Assembly: GCF_010560025.1 (NCBI RefSeq) | Contig: NZ_SAIY01000013.1 | Coordinates: 115,522-179,521, forward strand | Direction of reading: 5' to 3' | DNA length: 64,000 nucleotides | Origin: Verrucosispora sioxanthis | GTDB lineage: Bacteria; Actinomycetota; Actinomycetes; Mycobacteriales; Micromonosporaceae | Shown: positions 34,531 through 44,567 of the stretch, piece after piece | Numbering within the stretch: position 1 is the first letter of the stretch | Layout: every line of letters begins with the position of its first letter | The notes under the pieces: model-generated | The model's input: only the letters and a program-made list of their open reading frames with translations | Told to the model about the DNA's origin: nothing | Databases searched by the model: none | Translations under genes and position numbers: made by a program

Positions 34531-35646
34531 ATGGCACTGCTTGATGTCGAAGATCTTTCGGTGACCTTCGCCCGGCGCGGTCAACGGACCGTACGGGCCG
34601 TCGACGGAGTCTCCTTCTCCGTGGACGCGGGCGAGGTGGTCGGCCTGGTCGGCGAGTCCGGCTGCGGCAAGTCGGTCACCTCACTGGCGATCATGGGTCT
34701 GCTGCCCAAGCAGCCCGGTCTCCAGGTGGCCGGCAAGGCCGTCTTCGACGGCACCGACCTGCTCCAGATCGACGAACGGTCGCGGCGGGACATCCGGGGT
34801 CGCGACGTCGCGATGATCTTCCAGGATCCGCTCTCGTCGCTGAATCCGGTCGTGCCGATCGGTCTTCAGGTGACCGAGGTGCTGACCCGGCACCGTGGCA
34901 TGCGGGGCGAGGCGGCGTCGAAGGAAGCGGCGCAGCTGCTGGACCGGGTCGGCATCCCCGATCCGAAACGGCGGCTGAAGGAGTATCCCCACCAGCTCTC
35001 CGGCGGCATGCGCCAGCGCGCCCTGATCGCCATGGCGGTGGCCTGCCAGCCCCGGCTGCTCATCGCCGACGAGCCGACGACCGCCCTGGACGTCACCATC
35101 CAGGCGCAGATCCTGGAACTGCTGAAGGACCTGGTCCGGGACTCCGGCACCGCGCTTGTGATGATCACGCACGACCTGGGCGTGGTGGCCGGCATGTGCG
35201 ACACGATCAACGTGCTCTACGGCGGTCGGGTGGTGGAGACCGCGCGGCGGCGACCGTTGTTCCGTCAGCCTCGGCACCCGTACACCGTGGGGCTGCTCGG
35301 CTCGGTGCCGCGCCTGGACGCGGGACGCGGTGAGCGGCTGAACCCGATTCCGGGCTCGGTGCGGGATCTGCTGCCCTGGCCGGACGGCTGCGCCTTCGCC
35401 CCGCGCTGCGACCGCCGGGTGGATGCCTGCCTCGGCGAGCCACCGGAACTGGTGCTGACCCACGACGGTCGCAGCTACCGGTGCGTCAACCCGGCCCCGC
35501 TGCCGGGTCTGACGTCCGGCGACGAGGTTCGGGCGGCGGTACCGGGGCAGGCGACCCCGGGCTCGGTGCCCGCGCAGGCGGTGCCGGACGAACCACCGGC
35601 CGTGCCGGGCCTGGCCGCCGCCCCCAGCGAGGAGGAGACGCCATGA
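34531..35646 (+). CDS. ABC transporter ATP-binding protein, DppD type
   Basis: A 371-residue ATPase. Walker A GESGCGKSVT is near residue 38, the signature LSGGMRQRALIAMA near 157, Walker B LLIADEPTTALD near 177, and the H-loop VMITHDLGVVAGMC near 210. The C-terminal oligopeptide_ABC extension CAFAPRCDRRVDAC has the cysteines that often ligate Fe-S in this family. A ~60-residue P/A-rich tail is unusual. Its stop overlaps the bridging mini-ORF. Confidence 0.93.
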   Translation: MALLDVEDLSVTFARRGQRTVRAVDGVSFSVDAGEVVGLVGESGCGKSVTSLAIMGLLPKQPGLQVAGKAVFDGTDLLQIDERSRRDIRGRDVAMIFQDPLSSLNPVVPIGLQVTEVLTRHRGMRGEAASKEAAQLLDRVGIPDPKRRLKEYPHQLSGGMRQRALIAMAVACQPRLLIADEPTTALDVTIQAQILELLKDLVRDSGTALVMITHDLGVVAGMCDTINVLYGGRVVETARRRPLFRQPRHPYTVGLLGSVPRLDAGRGERLNPIPGSVRDLLPWPDGCAFAPRCDRRVDACLGEPPELVLTHDGRSYRCVNPAPLPGLTSGDEVRAAVPGQATPGSVPAQAVPDEPPAVPGLAAAPSEEETP

Positions 35647-35726
35647 GCGAGCGCAGCGAGCGAATCATTCGGCTCAGTGTGGTGGTGCCTCATGGCGGCA
35701 CGCAGCGAAGCGGAGTGCCGTCATGA
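35643..35726 (+). repeat. Bridging repeat element with a 27-codon ORF
   Basis: Starting ATGAGCGAGCGCAGCGAGCG, this 84-bp stretch links dppD-type and dppF-type genes. Its ATG overlaps the upstream TGA and its TGA overlaps the downstream ATG, giving MSERSERIIRLS... ending SGVPS. The arms CGGCAC/GTGCCG can pair. Short AGCGAGCGCAGCGAGCG elements are recalled as dispersed repeats in actinomycete genomes, so this may be a repeat insertion that kept translational coupling. Confidence 0.55.
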
Positions 35727-36826
35727 CCGGAGAAAACACCCTGGTCGAGGTACGGGACCTGAAGGTGCACTTCCCGATCAAGCGGGGGGTGCTGTTCGAC
35801 CGCACGGTCGGCCACGTCAAGGCGGTCGACGGCGTCGACCTGCGCATCACGCGCGGCAGGACCTACGGTCTGGTCGGCGAGTCGGGCTGCGGGAAGTCCA
35901 CGCTCGGGCGGGCGCTGCTCCAGCTCACCCCGCCGACCTCGGGCGAGGTCAGCTTCGACGGGGTCGAGCTGACCACGCTGGCGCCGAACAAGCTGCGCGC
36001 GATGCGTCGCCGGATGCAGATGATCTTCCAGGACCCGATGTCCAGTCTCGATCCCCGGCAGAACGTCGAGTCCATCCTCACCGAGGGGCTACAGGCGCAC
36101 GGCATCGGTGGTGACCGGGACGGGCGTCGCAAGATCATCGCCGAGACGCTGGACCAGGTCGGGCTGCCCCGCTGGGCGCTCTCCCGCTATCCGCACGAGT
36201 TCTCCGGTGGCCAGCGGCAACGCATCGGCATCGCCCGGGCGCTGGTGCTGGGGCCGGAACTCATCGTCGCCGACGAGCCGGTCTCCGCCCTCGACGTGTC
36301 GATCCAGGCCCAGGTGGTGAACCTCCTCGACGAACTCCAGGACAACCTCGGACTGACCTATCTGGTGATCGCGCACGACCTGGCGGTGGTCCGGCACATC
36401 TCCGACACCGTCGGGGTGATGTATCTGGGCGCCCTGGTCGAGGAGGCGCCGAGCGACCGGCTCTACACCGAACCGCTGCACCCGTACACCCGGGCGCTGA
36501 TGTCGGCGGTGCCGGTGCCCGACCCGGACGTCGAGGATCGCCGGGAGCGGATCCTCATCGCCGGCGATCTGCCGTCACCGGCCAACCCGCCGTCGGGCTG
36601 CCGCTTCCACACCCGGTGCCCGTGGGCGCAGCCGACCCGCTGCGCCGACGAGCGGCCCCAGCTGCGGGAGATCGGCGACAGCCGGGTGGCCTGCCACTGG
36701 GCCGAGCAGATCGCCAGCGGGGAACTGCGTCCGCACAAGGTCAGCGTGCAGATCACGCGGCCGGCGGGCGAGGGCGAGGAGCCCTCGGTCGTCTCCGCCC
36801 CCACCGAGCCCGGCTCCTTCGTGTAG
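35723..36826 (+). CDS. ABC transporter ATP-binding protein, DppF type
   Basis: A 367-residue second ATPase of the importer. It starts LVEVRDLKVHFPIKRGVLF, typical of DppF/OppF. Walker A GESGCGKSTLG is near residue 53, the signature FSGGQRQRIGIARA near 158, Walker B LIVADEPVSALD near 177 and the H-loop VIAHDLAVVRHI near 213. The C-terminal CRFHTRCPWAQPTRC cysteines follow the family pattern. It completes the import complex and is followed by a terminator. Confidence 0.93.
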   Translation: MTGENTLVEVRDLKVHFPIKRGVLFDRTVGHVKAVDGVDLRITRGRTYGLVGESGCGKSTLGRALLQLTPPTSGEVSFDGVELTTLAPNKLRAMRRRMQMIFQDPMSSLDPRQNVESILTEGLQAHGIGGDRDGRRKIIAETLDQVGLPRWALSRYPHEFSGGQRQRIGIARALVLGPELIVADEPVSALDVSIQAQVVNLLDELQDNLGLTYLVIAHDLAVVRHISDTVGVMYLGALVEEAPSDRLYTEPLHPYTRALMSAVPVPDPDVEDRRERILIAGDLPSPANPPSGCRFHTRCPWAQPTRCADERPQLREIGDSRVACHWAEQIASGELRPHKVSVQITRPAGEGEEPSVVSAPTEPGSFV

Positions 36827-36837
36827 TCGTCCGTGCC

Positions 36838-36878
36838 GGCGGGCCCCTGCTGACCGAGAGCGTCCGAAGGGGCCCGCC
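36838..36878 (+). terminator. Terminator of the importer operon
   Basis: GGCGGGCCCC (36838-36847) pairs with GGGGCCCGCC (36869-36878), 12 bp past the last stop, between convergent genes. Confidence 0.7.
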
Positions 36879-36922
36879 TGACACTGGTGTCGCCGGTCCG
36901 CCGAGCCGTCATCGTGCCGCGA

Positions 36923-37369
36923 TCAGCCTTCGGGCCGGTGCAGCAGGCCGACGGCGATGTCGTGCACCGCGTCCAGGCCGGCGGCGTCGGGCAGCGGTGC
37001 GCTGCCGCCGGTGACCGCGTACCACTCGTCGGCGTCCTTGTACTGCACGTGCAGGCTGACCCGCCCGTCGGCGAAGTCGGTGCGCAGGGTCAACTCGCCG
37101 GTCACCACACCGACCTCGTCGGTCATCACGCCGCCCGGTCCCGGCACGATGTCGGCGGTGCGGCTCCGCGGACCGGTGGCACCGCCGGCGTCGGCGGTCA
37201 TCCCGGCGCCCGGCACCTCCACCGCACCCGCGGGGGCGCCGTCCGCGGTCATGCCGGCCGTGGCCGGACCGGGACTGCCGGTCGCCGCCGCCGCGTCCTC
37301 GCCGCCCGGGCCCGGCGTACGCTCGGGCGCCGGCGCACCGTCGGCGCCGGTTACGGCTTGCTCTCCCAT
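36923..37369 (-). CDS. Hypothetical protein with A/G/P-rich N-terminus
   Basis: A 148-residue protein. The first ~80 residues are low-complexity A/G/P with an imperfect AGMTAD repeat. The C-terminal ~65 residues are a compact acidic domain (LTLRTDFADGRVSLHVQYKD, then AVHDIAVGLLHRP). GGAGGG six bases ahead of the ATG at 37367-37369 supports the start, which overlaps the 3' end of the upstream nuclease gene. No family is recognised. Confidence 0.6.
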   Translation of the reverse strand: MGEQAVTGADGAPAPERTPGPGGEDAAAATGSPGPATAGMTADGAPAGAVEVPGAGMTADAGGATGPRSRTADIVPGPGGVMTDEVGVVTGELTLRTDFADGRVSLHVQYKDADEWYAVTGGSAPLPDAAGLDAVHDIAVGLLHRPEG

Positions 37370-38010
37370 GTGCAGCCCTCCAACATGTCGGCCAGCTCGG
37401 CCTGCTCGGCGCTCGTCACCGTCAGCCGCCAGTGGTGCTTCACCGCCACCCAGTCCCCGGCATATTGGCACCAGTATGACCGGTTTGACGGCTTCCACTG
37501 GGACGGGTCCTGGTCACCCTTTGCCCGGTTCGACGAGGCGGAAACCGCGAAGAGCTGCGGGCGGTCGAGGTCGTTGGCGAAGTCACCCCGCTTCGAGTCG
37601 TCCCACTCGTCGGCGCCGGAGCGCCAGGCGTTGGCGAGCGGCACCATGTGGTCGATGTCCACGTCGGAGGGGTCGGTGAAGGTGCGGCCGTCGTAGACGC
37701 TCTCCCACCTACCACCGACCACGTTGCAGCCCGAGTGCTCGATGGCCTTGCCGTCACGCTCCAGCACGGTGTCGCGGACGTCGCAGTTCTGGCCGGTCTT
37801 GCGCCAGTGCGGGAAGCGGTTGCGGCTGTACCCGCGCATCGAGCCCGCCTCGGCGACGGTCAGCTCCGCGAGCATCTGGTTGATGTTGCCGCCGCCGGTA
37901 GGCGGAGTGACCGGCTCCTGCTCAAGCGGGACGCAGCCGGCCGCGCCGAGGGTCAGCGCCGCGACGAGCGCGAGCGCCACCGGGGCGCGCGATCCTGATC
38001 TGGTACGCAC
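37351..38010 (-). CDS. Secreted lipoprotein HNH nuclease (DUF1524-like)
   Basis: A 219-residue protein. The lipoprotein signal ends LTLGAAGC. The mature part has NCDVRDTVLERDG, the metal-binding DIDHMVPLANAWRSGA near residue 137 and the trailing NRAKGDQDPSQWKP, which together form the HNH/DUF1524 'GmrSD C-terminal' type nuclease core. Paired cysteines (NCDV/SGCNV and WCQY/EGCTW) suit an extracytoplasmic, disulfide-bonded enzyme. GTG at 38008-38010 follows GGAAAGG. It is probably a nutritional or defensive extracellular nuclease tethered to the membrane. Confidence 0.85.
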   Translation of the reverse strand: MRTRSGSRAPVALALVAALTLGAAGCVPLEQEPVTPPTGGGNINQMLAELTVAEAGSMRGYSRNRFPHWRKTGQNCDVRDTVLERDGKAIEHSGCNVVGGRWESVYDGRTFTDPSDVDIDHMVPLANAWRSGADEWDDSKRGDFANDLDRPQLFAVSASSNRAKGDQDPSQWKPSNRSYWCQYAGDWVAVKHHWRLTVTSAEQAELADMLEGCTWESKP

Positions 38011-38118
38011 AGACGACACCTTTCCAGCTTGCGGGCTTCCGGCGATCCCGCACAGTACCCGGCCAGGGTTTCGGCGTTTCGTGGTGTCTGGCGGATGGTG
38101 CACGGCAGATTGGTAGCC

Positions 38119-39594
38119 ATGCCCGAACCGACGTCCGCCCTCCGCCTGCGCAGCAGTGCCGGTCGGGGCACCCTGGCCGCCGCCGTGCTGGCCTCCGGCA
38201 TGGTCTTTCTGGACAGCACCGTGGTCAACGTGGCGCTGCCCCACCTCGGCGCCGATCTCGGCGCGTCGGTGTCCGGTCTCCAGTGGACCATCAACGGCTA
38301 CCTGTTGACCCTCGCCGCGTTCGTCCTGCTCGGCGGGGCGCTGGGTGACCGCTTCGGGCGTCGTCGGGTGTTCCTGCTCGGCGTGGTCTGGTTCACCGTC
38401 GCCTCCGTACTCTGCGGGCTGGCGCTGCGCACCGACTGGCTGATCGCCGCGCGGTTCCTCCAGGGTGCGGGGGGTGCCCTGCTGACCCCGGGATCGCTGG
38501 CGCTGCTTCAGGCCAGCTTCCATCCCGACGACCGGGCGAAGGTGATCGGAGCCTGGTCGGGACTTTCCGGCGTCTCCACCGCGCTCGGGCCGTTCATCGG
38601 TGGTTGGCTCATCGACGCCCTCTCCTGGCGGTGGATCTTCTTCCTGAACGTGCCGCTGGCGGTGCTCGTGGTGCTGGCGACGCTGCGCTGGGTGCCCGAG
38701 AGCCGGGACGAGGACGCGTCCCGCAAGCGCGGAACCCGCCAGTTCGACGTGGCCGGCGCCCTGCTCGGCGCCCTCGCCCTGGCCGGTGTCACGTACGCCC
38801 TGGTCGATGCCCCCGACCGGGGCCTGGGCTCACCGGCAGTGGTGGCGGCGGCCCTGGCCGGGGTGGTGGCCGCGGTGGTGTTCGTGGTCCTGGAGCGGCG
38901 CCGGGGGGAGACGGCGATGCTGCCCACCGGCCTGTTCCGCAGTCGGTTGTTCTCGGTGCTGAACTTCTTCACCGTGCTGGTCTACGCCGCTCTCGGCGGG
39001 TTCACCTTCTTCATCGCCGTGTACCTGCAGAACGTGATCGGTTTCTCGGCCCTGCTCACCGGCCTCGCGTTGCTGCCGATGACGCTGCTGCTGCTGGTCG
39101 GTTCGCCGCTGACCGGTGCGTTGTCGACGCGGATCGGGCCCCGGTTGCCGCTGACGGTCGGGCCGGTGCTGGCCGCCGTCGGGCTGCTGATGCTGCGCGG
39201 GATCGAGCCGGGGGCGTCGTACTGGGGGCAGGTGCTGCCGGGGGTGGCGATCTTCGGAGTCGGGCTGACCCTGGTCGTGGCACCGCTCACCGCCTCGGTG
39301 CTGGCCGCGGTCGACGACCGCTTCGCGGGAGTAGCCAGCGGCTTCAACAACGCCGCCTCGCGGGTCGGTGGGCTGCTCGCGGTGGCGGCCCTGCCGCTGC
39401 TGGTCGGGCTCACCGGCACCGGGTACGAACAACCCGCCGAACTCACCGCCGCGTACCGTGGCGCGCTGCTCTGGTGTGCTGGTCTGCTGCTGGCCGGGGC
39501 GCTCATCGCCGCCCTGCTGGTCCACCGACCGGCCCGTCGCCCGCCGCCGGCCCAGCCCTGTCACTCGATGCCGGTCTCCACGCCGCCGAGATGA
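38119..39594 (+). CDS. MFS drug exporter, DHA2 (EmrB/QacA) family
   Basis: A 491-residue protein with 14 predicted TM helices. Motif D1/C region LDSTVVNVALPHLGADL is near residues 28-44, and motif A GGALGDRFGRRRVFLLG is near residue 73. FLQGAGGALLTPGSLALL is the family's TM4-5 hallmark. It is a proton-driven efflux pump for drugs or metabolites. The ATG at 38119 is chosen; upstream in-frame ATG/GTG codons near 38095 would add eight residues. It is divergent from the nuclease gene and has no adjacent regulator. Confidence 0.9.
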   Translation: MPEPTSALRLRSSAGRGTLAAAVLASGMVFLDSTVVNVALPHLGADLGASVSGLQWTINGYLLTLAAFVLLGGALGDRFGRRRVFLLGVVWFTVASVLCGLALRTDWLIAARFLQGAGGALLTPGSLALLQASFHPDDRAKVIGAWSGLSGVSTALGPFIGGWLIDALSWRWIFFLNVPLAVLVVLATLRWVPESRDEDASRKRGTRQFDVAGALLGALALAGVTYALVDAPDRGLGSPAVVAAALAGVVAAVVFVVLERRRGETAMLPTGLFRSRLFSVLNFFTVLVYAALGGFTFFIAVYLQNVIGFSALLTGLALLPMTLLLLVGSPLTGALSTRIGPRLPLTVGPVLAAVGLLMLRGIEPGASYWGQVLPGVAIFGVGLTLVVAPLTASVLAAVDDRFAGVASGFNNAASRVGGLLAVAALPLLVGLTGTGYEQPAELTAAYRGALLWCAGLLLAGALIAALLVHRPARRPPPAQPCHSMPVSTPPR

Positions 39595-39625
39595 GGCAGG
39601 GCCCCGCCGGTGCGGGGCCCTGCCT
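39594..39625. terminator. Bidirectional terminator between MFS gene and leuA
   Basis: A 14-bp perfect stem AGGCAGGGCCCCGC (39594-39607) with 39612-39625 and a 4-nt loop, starting on the MFS stop codon and 7 bp from the leuA stop. Confidence 0.75.
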
Positions 39626-39631
39626 GACGGA

Positions 39632-41389
39632 TCAGCCTCGGGCGCGGTTGACGGCGCTGGTGACCGCCTTGACGGAGGCGGTGACGATGTTGGCGTCCAT
39701 GCCGACACCCCACACCGTGTGCCCCTGCACCTCGCACTCGACGTACGCGGCGGCCTGGGCGTCCCCACCGGAGGAGAGCGCGTGCTCGTGGTAGTCGAGC
39801 ACGCGTACGCTCACCCCGGCCGTGCCCAGCGCGTTGACGTACGCGTCGATCGGGCCGTTGCCGATCGCGGTGATCGAGCGCTCCTGCCCACCGGTGTGGA
39901 TCTGGGCGGTGATCTCGACCTTCCCGTCGGCGGTGCCGATCGTGTACTCGGACAGCGCCACCGCGGGGTCGCGCTGGTGGTCGAGCAGGTACTGCCCGGC
40001 GAAGATCTGCCACATGGTGGCCGGGTCGACCTCACCGCCGTCGTGATCGGTCACCTGCTGCACCACGCCGGAGAACTCGATCTGGAGCCGGCGGGGCAGG
40101 TCGAGCTGGTGCTCGGTCTTCATGATGTACGCGACGCCGCCCTTGCCGGACTGCGAGTTGACCCGGATCACCGCCTCGTAGCTGCGGCCCAGGTCCTTCG
40201 GGTCGATTGGTAGGTACGGCACCGCCCAGGTGAACTCGTCGACCGGCACCCCGGCCGCCGCCGCGTCGGCCTCCAGCGCGGTGAACCCCTTGTTGATGGC
40301 GTCCTGGTGGGAGCCGGAGAAGGCGGTGTAGACCAGGTCGCCGGCGTACGGGTGACGTTCGTGCACGGGCAGCTGGTTGCAGTACTCGACGGCCCGCTTG
40401 ATCTCGTCGATGTCGGAGAAGTCGATCATCGGGTCGATGCCCTGGGAGAACAGGTTCAGCCCCAGGGTCACCAGGTCGACGTTGCCGGTGCGCTCACCGT
40501 TGCCGAACAGGCAGCCCTCGATCCGGTCGGCGCCGGCCAGCAGGCCCAGCTCGGCGGCGGCCACCCCGGTGCCCCGGTCGTTGTGCGGATGCAGGCTGAG
40601 CACCAGGCTGTCACGCCGCGGCAGGTGCCGGTGCATCCACTCGATCGAGTCGGCGTACACGTTCGGGGTGGCCATCTCGACGGTGGCCGGCAGGTTGAGG
40701 ATCAGCTTGCGGTCCGGGGTGGGGTCGATCACGTCGATGACCTTCGCGCACACCTCCAGCGCGTACTCCAGCTCGGTGCCGGTGTAGGACTCGGGGGAGT
40801 ACTCGTAGAAGATCTCGGTGTCCGGGGTGTGGATCTCGGCGTACTTCTGGCAGAGCCGGGCGCCGCTGGTGGCGATGTCGGTGATGCCGTCCCGATCCAG
40901 CCCGAACACCACCCGGCGTTGCAGGGTGGAGGTCGAGTTGTAGAAGTGCACGATCGCCCGGTGGGCCCCACGCAGCGAGGAGAAGGTGCGGTCGATCAGG
41001 TGCTCCCGGCACTGGGTCAGCACCTGGATGGTGACGTCTTCGGGGATCAGGTCCTGCTCGATCAGCTGCCGGACGAAGTCGTAGTCGGTCTGGCTGGCCG
41101 ACGGGAAGCCGACCTCGATCTCCTTGTAGCCCATCTGCACCAGGAGCTGGAACATGCGGCGTTTGCGCTCCGGCGACATCGGGTCGATGAGCGCCTGGTT
41201 GCCGTCGCGCAGGTCGACCGCACACCAGCGCGGCGCGGTCTCGACGTGCCGGGTCGGCCAGGCCCGGTCCGGCAGGTCGATCCGGAACTGCTGCCGGTAC
41301 GGCTGGTACCGGGCGTACGGCATCCGGCTCGGACGCTGCCGGGCGATCGGATCGGAGTCGATGTCGGTGGTGCCGGCTGGGTGAGCCAT
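39632..41389 (-). CDS. leuA: 2-isopropylmalate synthase
   Basis: A 585-residue LeuA type 2 (long actinobacterial form). The catalytic TIM barrel begins WCAVDLRDGNQALIDPM near residue 55 and has the metal-binding LSLHPHNDRGTG near residue 275. The linker follows, then the C-terminal LeuA dimerisation/allosteric domain that binds leucine (HTGGQERSITAIGNGPIDAY). It catalyses the first committed step of leucine synthesis from acetyl-CoA and 2-ketoisovalerate. Regulation is probably by leucine at two levels: the enzyme, and a leader peptide upstream. Confidence 0.96.
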   Translation of the reverse strand: MAHPAGTTDIDSDPIARQRPSRMPYARYQPYRQQFRIDLPDRAWPTRHVETAPRWCAVDLRDGNQALIDPMSPERKRRMFQLLVQMGYKEIEVGFPSASQTDYDFVRQLIEQDLIPEDVTIQVLTQCREHLIDRTFSSLRGAHRAIVHFYNSTSTLQRRVVFGLDRDGITDIATSGARLCQKYAEIHTPDTEIFYEYSPESYTGTELEYALEVCAKVIDVIDPTPDRKLILNLPATVEMATPNVYADSIEWMHRHLPRRDSLVLSLHPHNDRGTGVAAAELGLLAGADRIEGCLFGNGERTGNVDLVTLGLNLFSQGIDPMIDFSDIDEIKRAVEYCNQLPVHERHPYAGDLVYTAFSGSHQDAINKGFTALEADAAAAGVPVDEFTWAVPYLPIDPKDLGRSYEAVIRVNSQSGKGGVAYIMKTEHQLDLPRRLQIEFSGVVQQVTDHDGGEVDPATMWQIFAGQYLLDHQRDPAVALSEYTIGTADGKVEITAQIHTGGQERSITAIGNGPIDAYVNALGTAGVSVRVLDYHEHALSSGGDAQAAAYVECEVQGHTVWGVGMDANIVTASVKAVTSAVNRARG

Positions 41390-41481
41390 GGCGGAATTCT
41401 CCCGTGGTCATGTGACGTCAGCGATGGAGGTCGGCGGCGAGGCCGAGGAGGATCCGGGAAATGCTGGCGGCGCGGTTCGAC

Positions 41482-41547
41482 TCCGCGACGAGGTGCCGGC
41501 CGTCAGGCCTCGTCGCGGCGACCAAGGAGAAGGTGCACCTGCCACAT
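41482..41547 (-). promoter_or_regulatory. Candidate leucine leader peptide and attenuator of leuA
   Basis: An ATG at 41545-41547 opens a 14-codon ORF, MWQVHLLLGRRDEA, ending TGA at 41503-41505. It has three consecutive Leu codons CTT CTC CTT, and CTT is rare in this GC-rich DNA. Just after them, CCGCGACGAGG (41508-41518) pairs with its exact complement at 41482-41492, an 11-bp stem overlapping the end of the ORF. It lies 114 bp upstream of leuA. No good ribosome site is seen before the ATG. Confidence 0.55.
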
Positions 41548-41624
41548 GACAGAGTGACACTACGTGGTGGACGTCAGGTCTGGGAAGGGACGTCCGGGAT
41601 GTGGGACGAGGCGCGGCGCGATCC

Positions 41625-42173
41625 TCAACGCGTGATGTCCGAGCGGGTCAGCACCAGTTCGGCAACTGGCCGGCGACGGCGTAGCGAGGTCTCGTGGACC
41701 AGCAGGTCGGCCGGAAGGCTGAACGGGTCGCCGAGCTGCCCGATCGCCGTCACGACGTACGGTTCCACATCGGCGGGCAGATCGAGGTCGGCGACCAGAC
41801 CGCGTCGGTCGAGGTCGGTCACCTGACGAACGTGCAGCCCGAGCGCGGTGGCCTGCACGGTCAGGTGGGCCACGGCCTGCCCCAGGTCGTACGCCGCGAA
41901 CGGGTTGGCGGTGGCGTGCCGCGCGGCGAGCAGCAGGAGGCTGGCCCGGCCGGCCCAGCGCTGTTCGCCCGGCGGCAGGTTGACGAGGATCCGCTTGAAG
42001 GTCTCGTCCTCGCGGTGCCCGACGGCGAACCGCCACGGTTGCCGGTTGCCGACCGAGGGTGCCCACCGCGCCGCCTCCAGCAGGGTCATCACCTCGGCCG
42101 AGGTCAACTCCGCGACCGGGTCGAAGGAGCGGGGGCTCCAGCGGAAGGCGAGCAGCGGAGTGAGATCGGTCAT
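41625..42173 (-). CDS. Nitroreductase-family protein
   Basis: A 182-residue FMN-dependent nitroreductase fold: FRWSPRSFDPVAELT at the start (the RxSxRxF FMN-phosphate motif), AARWAPSVGNRQPWRF near residues 35-50, and AYDLGQAVAHLTVQATALGL near 95-115. It is an NAD(P)H-linked flavoprotein with unknown substrate. ATG at 42171-42173. Confidence 0.88.
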   Translation of the reverse strand: MTDLTPLLAFRWSPRSFDPVAELTSAEVMTLLEAARWAPSVGNRQPWRFAVGHREDETFKRILVNLPPGEQRWAGRASLLLLAARHATANPFAAYDLGQAVAHLTVQATALGLHVRQVTDLDRRGLVADLDLPADVEPYVVTAIGQLGDPFSLPADLLVHETSLRRRRPVAELVLTRSDITR

Positions 42174-42258
42174 GGGCAGAGTGTCCCGTATGGGCGTTTT
42201 AGCCAAACCGGCCAGGGTGGGCAAATGTGGGCAAGGGCACCCGTAACGGGATGGGTCG

Positions 42259-43074
42259 TCAGGGCGTTCCCGCGTGCCCGTCGGTACCTGTCGGCTCCGG
42301 GCCGGCGGGTGTGGTCGGGTCCACCGGCGCGGCCATGCCCAGCGGCTCACCCTCGACCACCGGGCCGGGCAGTTGAACCGTGCCGGGGGCCGGTTCGGGT
42401 GGCGCGGCCAGCGTCAGCGTGCCGAACGCCGCCCGTACCGCCGTTGGTGTGCCGTCGGCGTCGAAACAGTAGATGCCGACATCCAGCGGTGGGTTGATCG
42501 ACGCCGCGGTGGTCTCCACCGAGTAGCAACTGCCGGTCGCCTCGGGCAGTGCCATGGCCGGCGACACCGACAACGGGGCGCGCCGGTCGGTGAGCACGTC
42601 GAGCCAGTCGGTGAACGGGTGCTGCACCCGGGGATCCAGTCGGCGCGGCAACGTGTCGTCGGGCTCACCGAGGCGTACGCAGCTCACCGGTTCAGGTCGG
42701 GCGGCCGACGGCAGCCCGCACTGGAACAGCCCGTCCGCGATGGCGGCCAGCGCGATGTCGGCGGTGCCGCCGAGCGCCCCGCCCGGTACGTCCATCCGCC
42801 AACTGCCGTCATTGGCGCTGGTGAAGACGATCAGCCGGTCAGCGGTCCCGTCCACCCGCCACGTGTACCGGGCGACCAGGTGCCGGTCCTGGGCGGCGGC
42901 CGCGAGGGCGGCCAACTCGTCCCGGGCCGCGTCCGGGCCGGCCGGGCGTGGTGGAACGGTCGGAGGCGGTGCGGGGTCGGTCGGCGGATCGGGCGAGCAG
43001 GCGGCGAGGAGTGCGGGCACGGCGAGCGCGAGCGCGGCGATCAGGTGGCGGTTCGGGTGATGGGCGGCGGGCAC
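42259..43074 (-). CDS. Lipoprotein, hypothetical
   Basis: A 271-residue protein with a lipoprotein signal (LIAALALAVPALLAAC), a P-rich linker and a mature domain with four further cysteines (LFQCGLP, VSCVRLG, GSCYSVE, IYCFDAD) probably forming two disulfides. The VARYTWRVDGTADRLIVFTS and GTADIALAAIADG segments suggest an LppX/LprG-like or DUF4412-like beta-rich fold, but I cannot name it. The tail is P/G/T-rich. It starts at GTG. Confidence 0.65.
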   Translation of the reverse strand: MPAAHHPNRHLIAALALAVPALLAACSPDPPTDPAPPPTVPPRPAGPDAARDELAALAAAAQDRHLVARYTWRVDGTADRLIVFTSANDGSWRMDVPGGALGGTADIALAAIADGLFQCGLPSAARPEPVSCVRLGEPDDTLPRRLDPRVQHPFTDWLDVLTDRRAPLSVSPAMALPEATGSCYSVETTAASINPPLDVGIYCFDADGTPTAVRAAFGTLTLAAPPEPAPGTVQLPGPVVEGEPLGMAAPVDPTTPAGPEPTGTDGHAGTP

Positions 43075-43232
43075 CCGGTCATTCTGGGTGTTCGGCCGGG
43101 CTCGGCACAGCCCCGGGATGGCCGGCGTTCCCAGCGTGTCGCAGGCCACTGCCGTCGTGCCTGCGGGCCGGATCGTGGGATCACCTGACCTGGCGGTCAG
43201 AGACGCCCGATACCCTGAGGTCGTCCGACCCG

Positions 43233-43258
43233 CGCCGCCGGCCCCGGTGCCGGCGGCG
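43233..43258 (+). promoter_or_regulatory. Hairpin in the lysC leader
   Basis: CGCCGCCGGC (43233-43242) pairs with GCCGGCGGCG (43249-43258), 6-nt loop, 39 bp before the lysC start. It may be a leader structure; no lysine riboswitch core is recognised. Confidence 0.35.
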
Positions 43259-43296
43259 TCGGCACGCTCAGGGCAACCGGGAGGGAGTGCACCGTC

Positions 43297-44562
<1,266 letters not shown>

Positions 44563-44567
44563 CCCGG

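Noticed and set aside
43075..43296. Lysine or SAM riboswitch before lysC
   Set aside because: Only one simple GC hairpin is visible; none of the conserved junction sequences is present.
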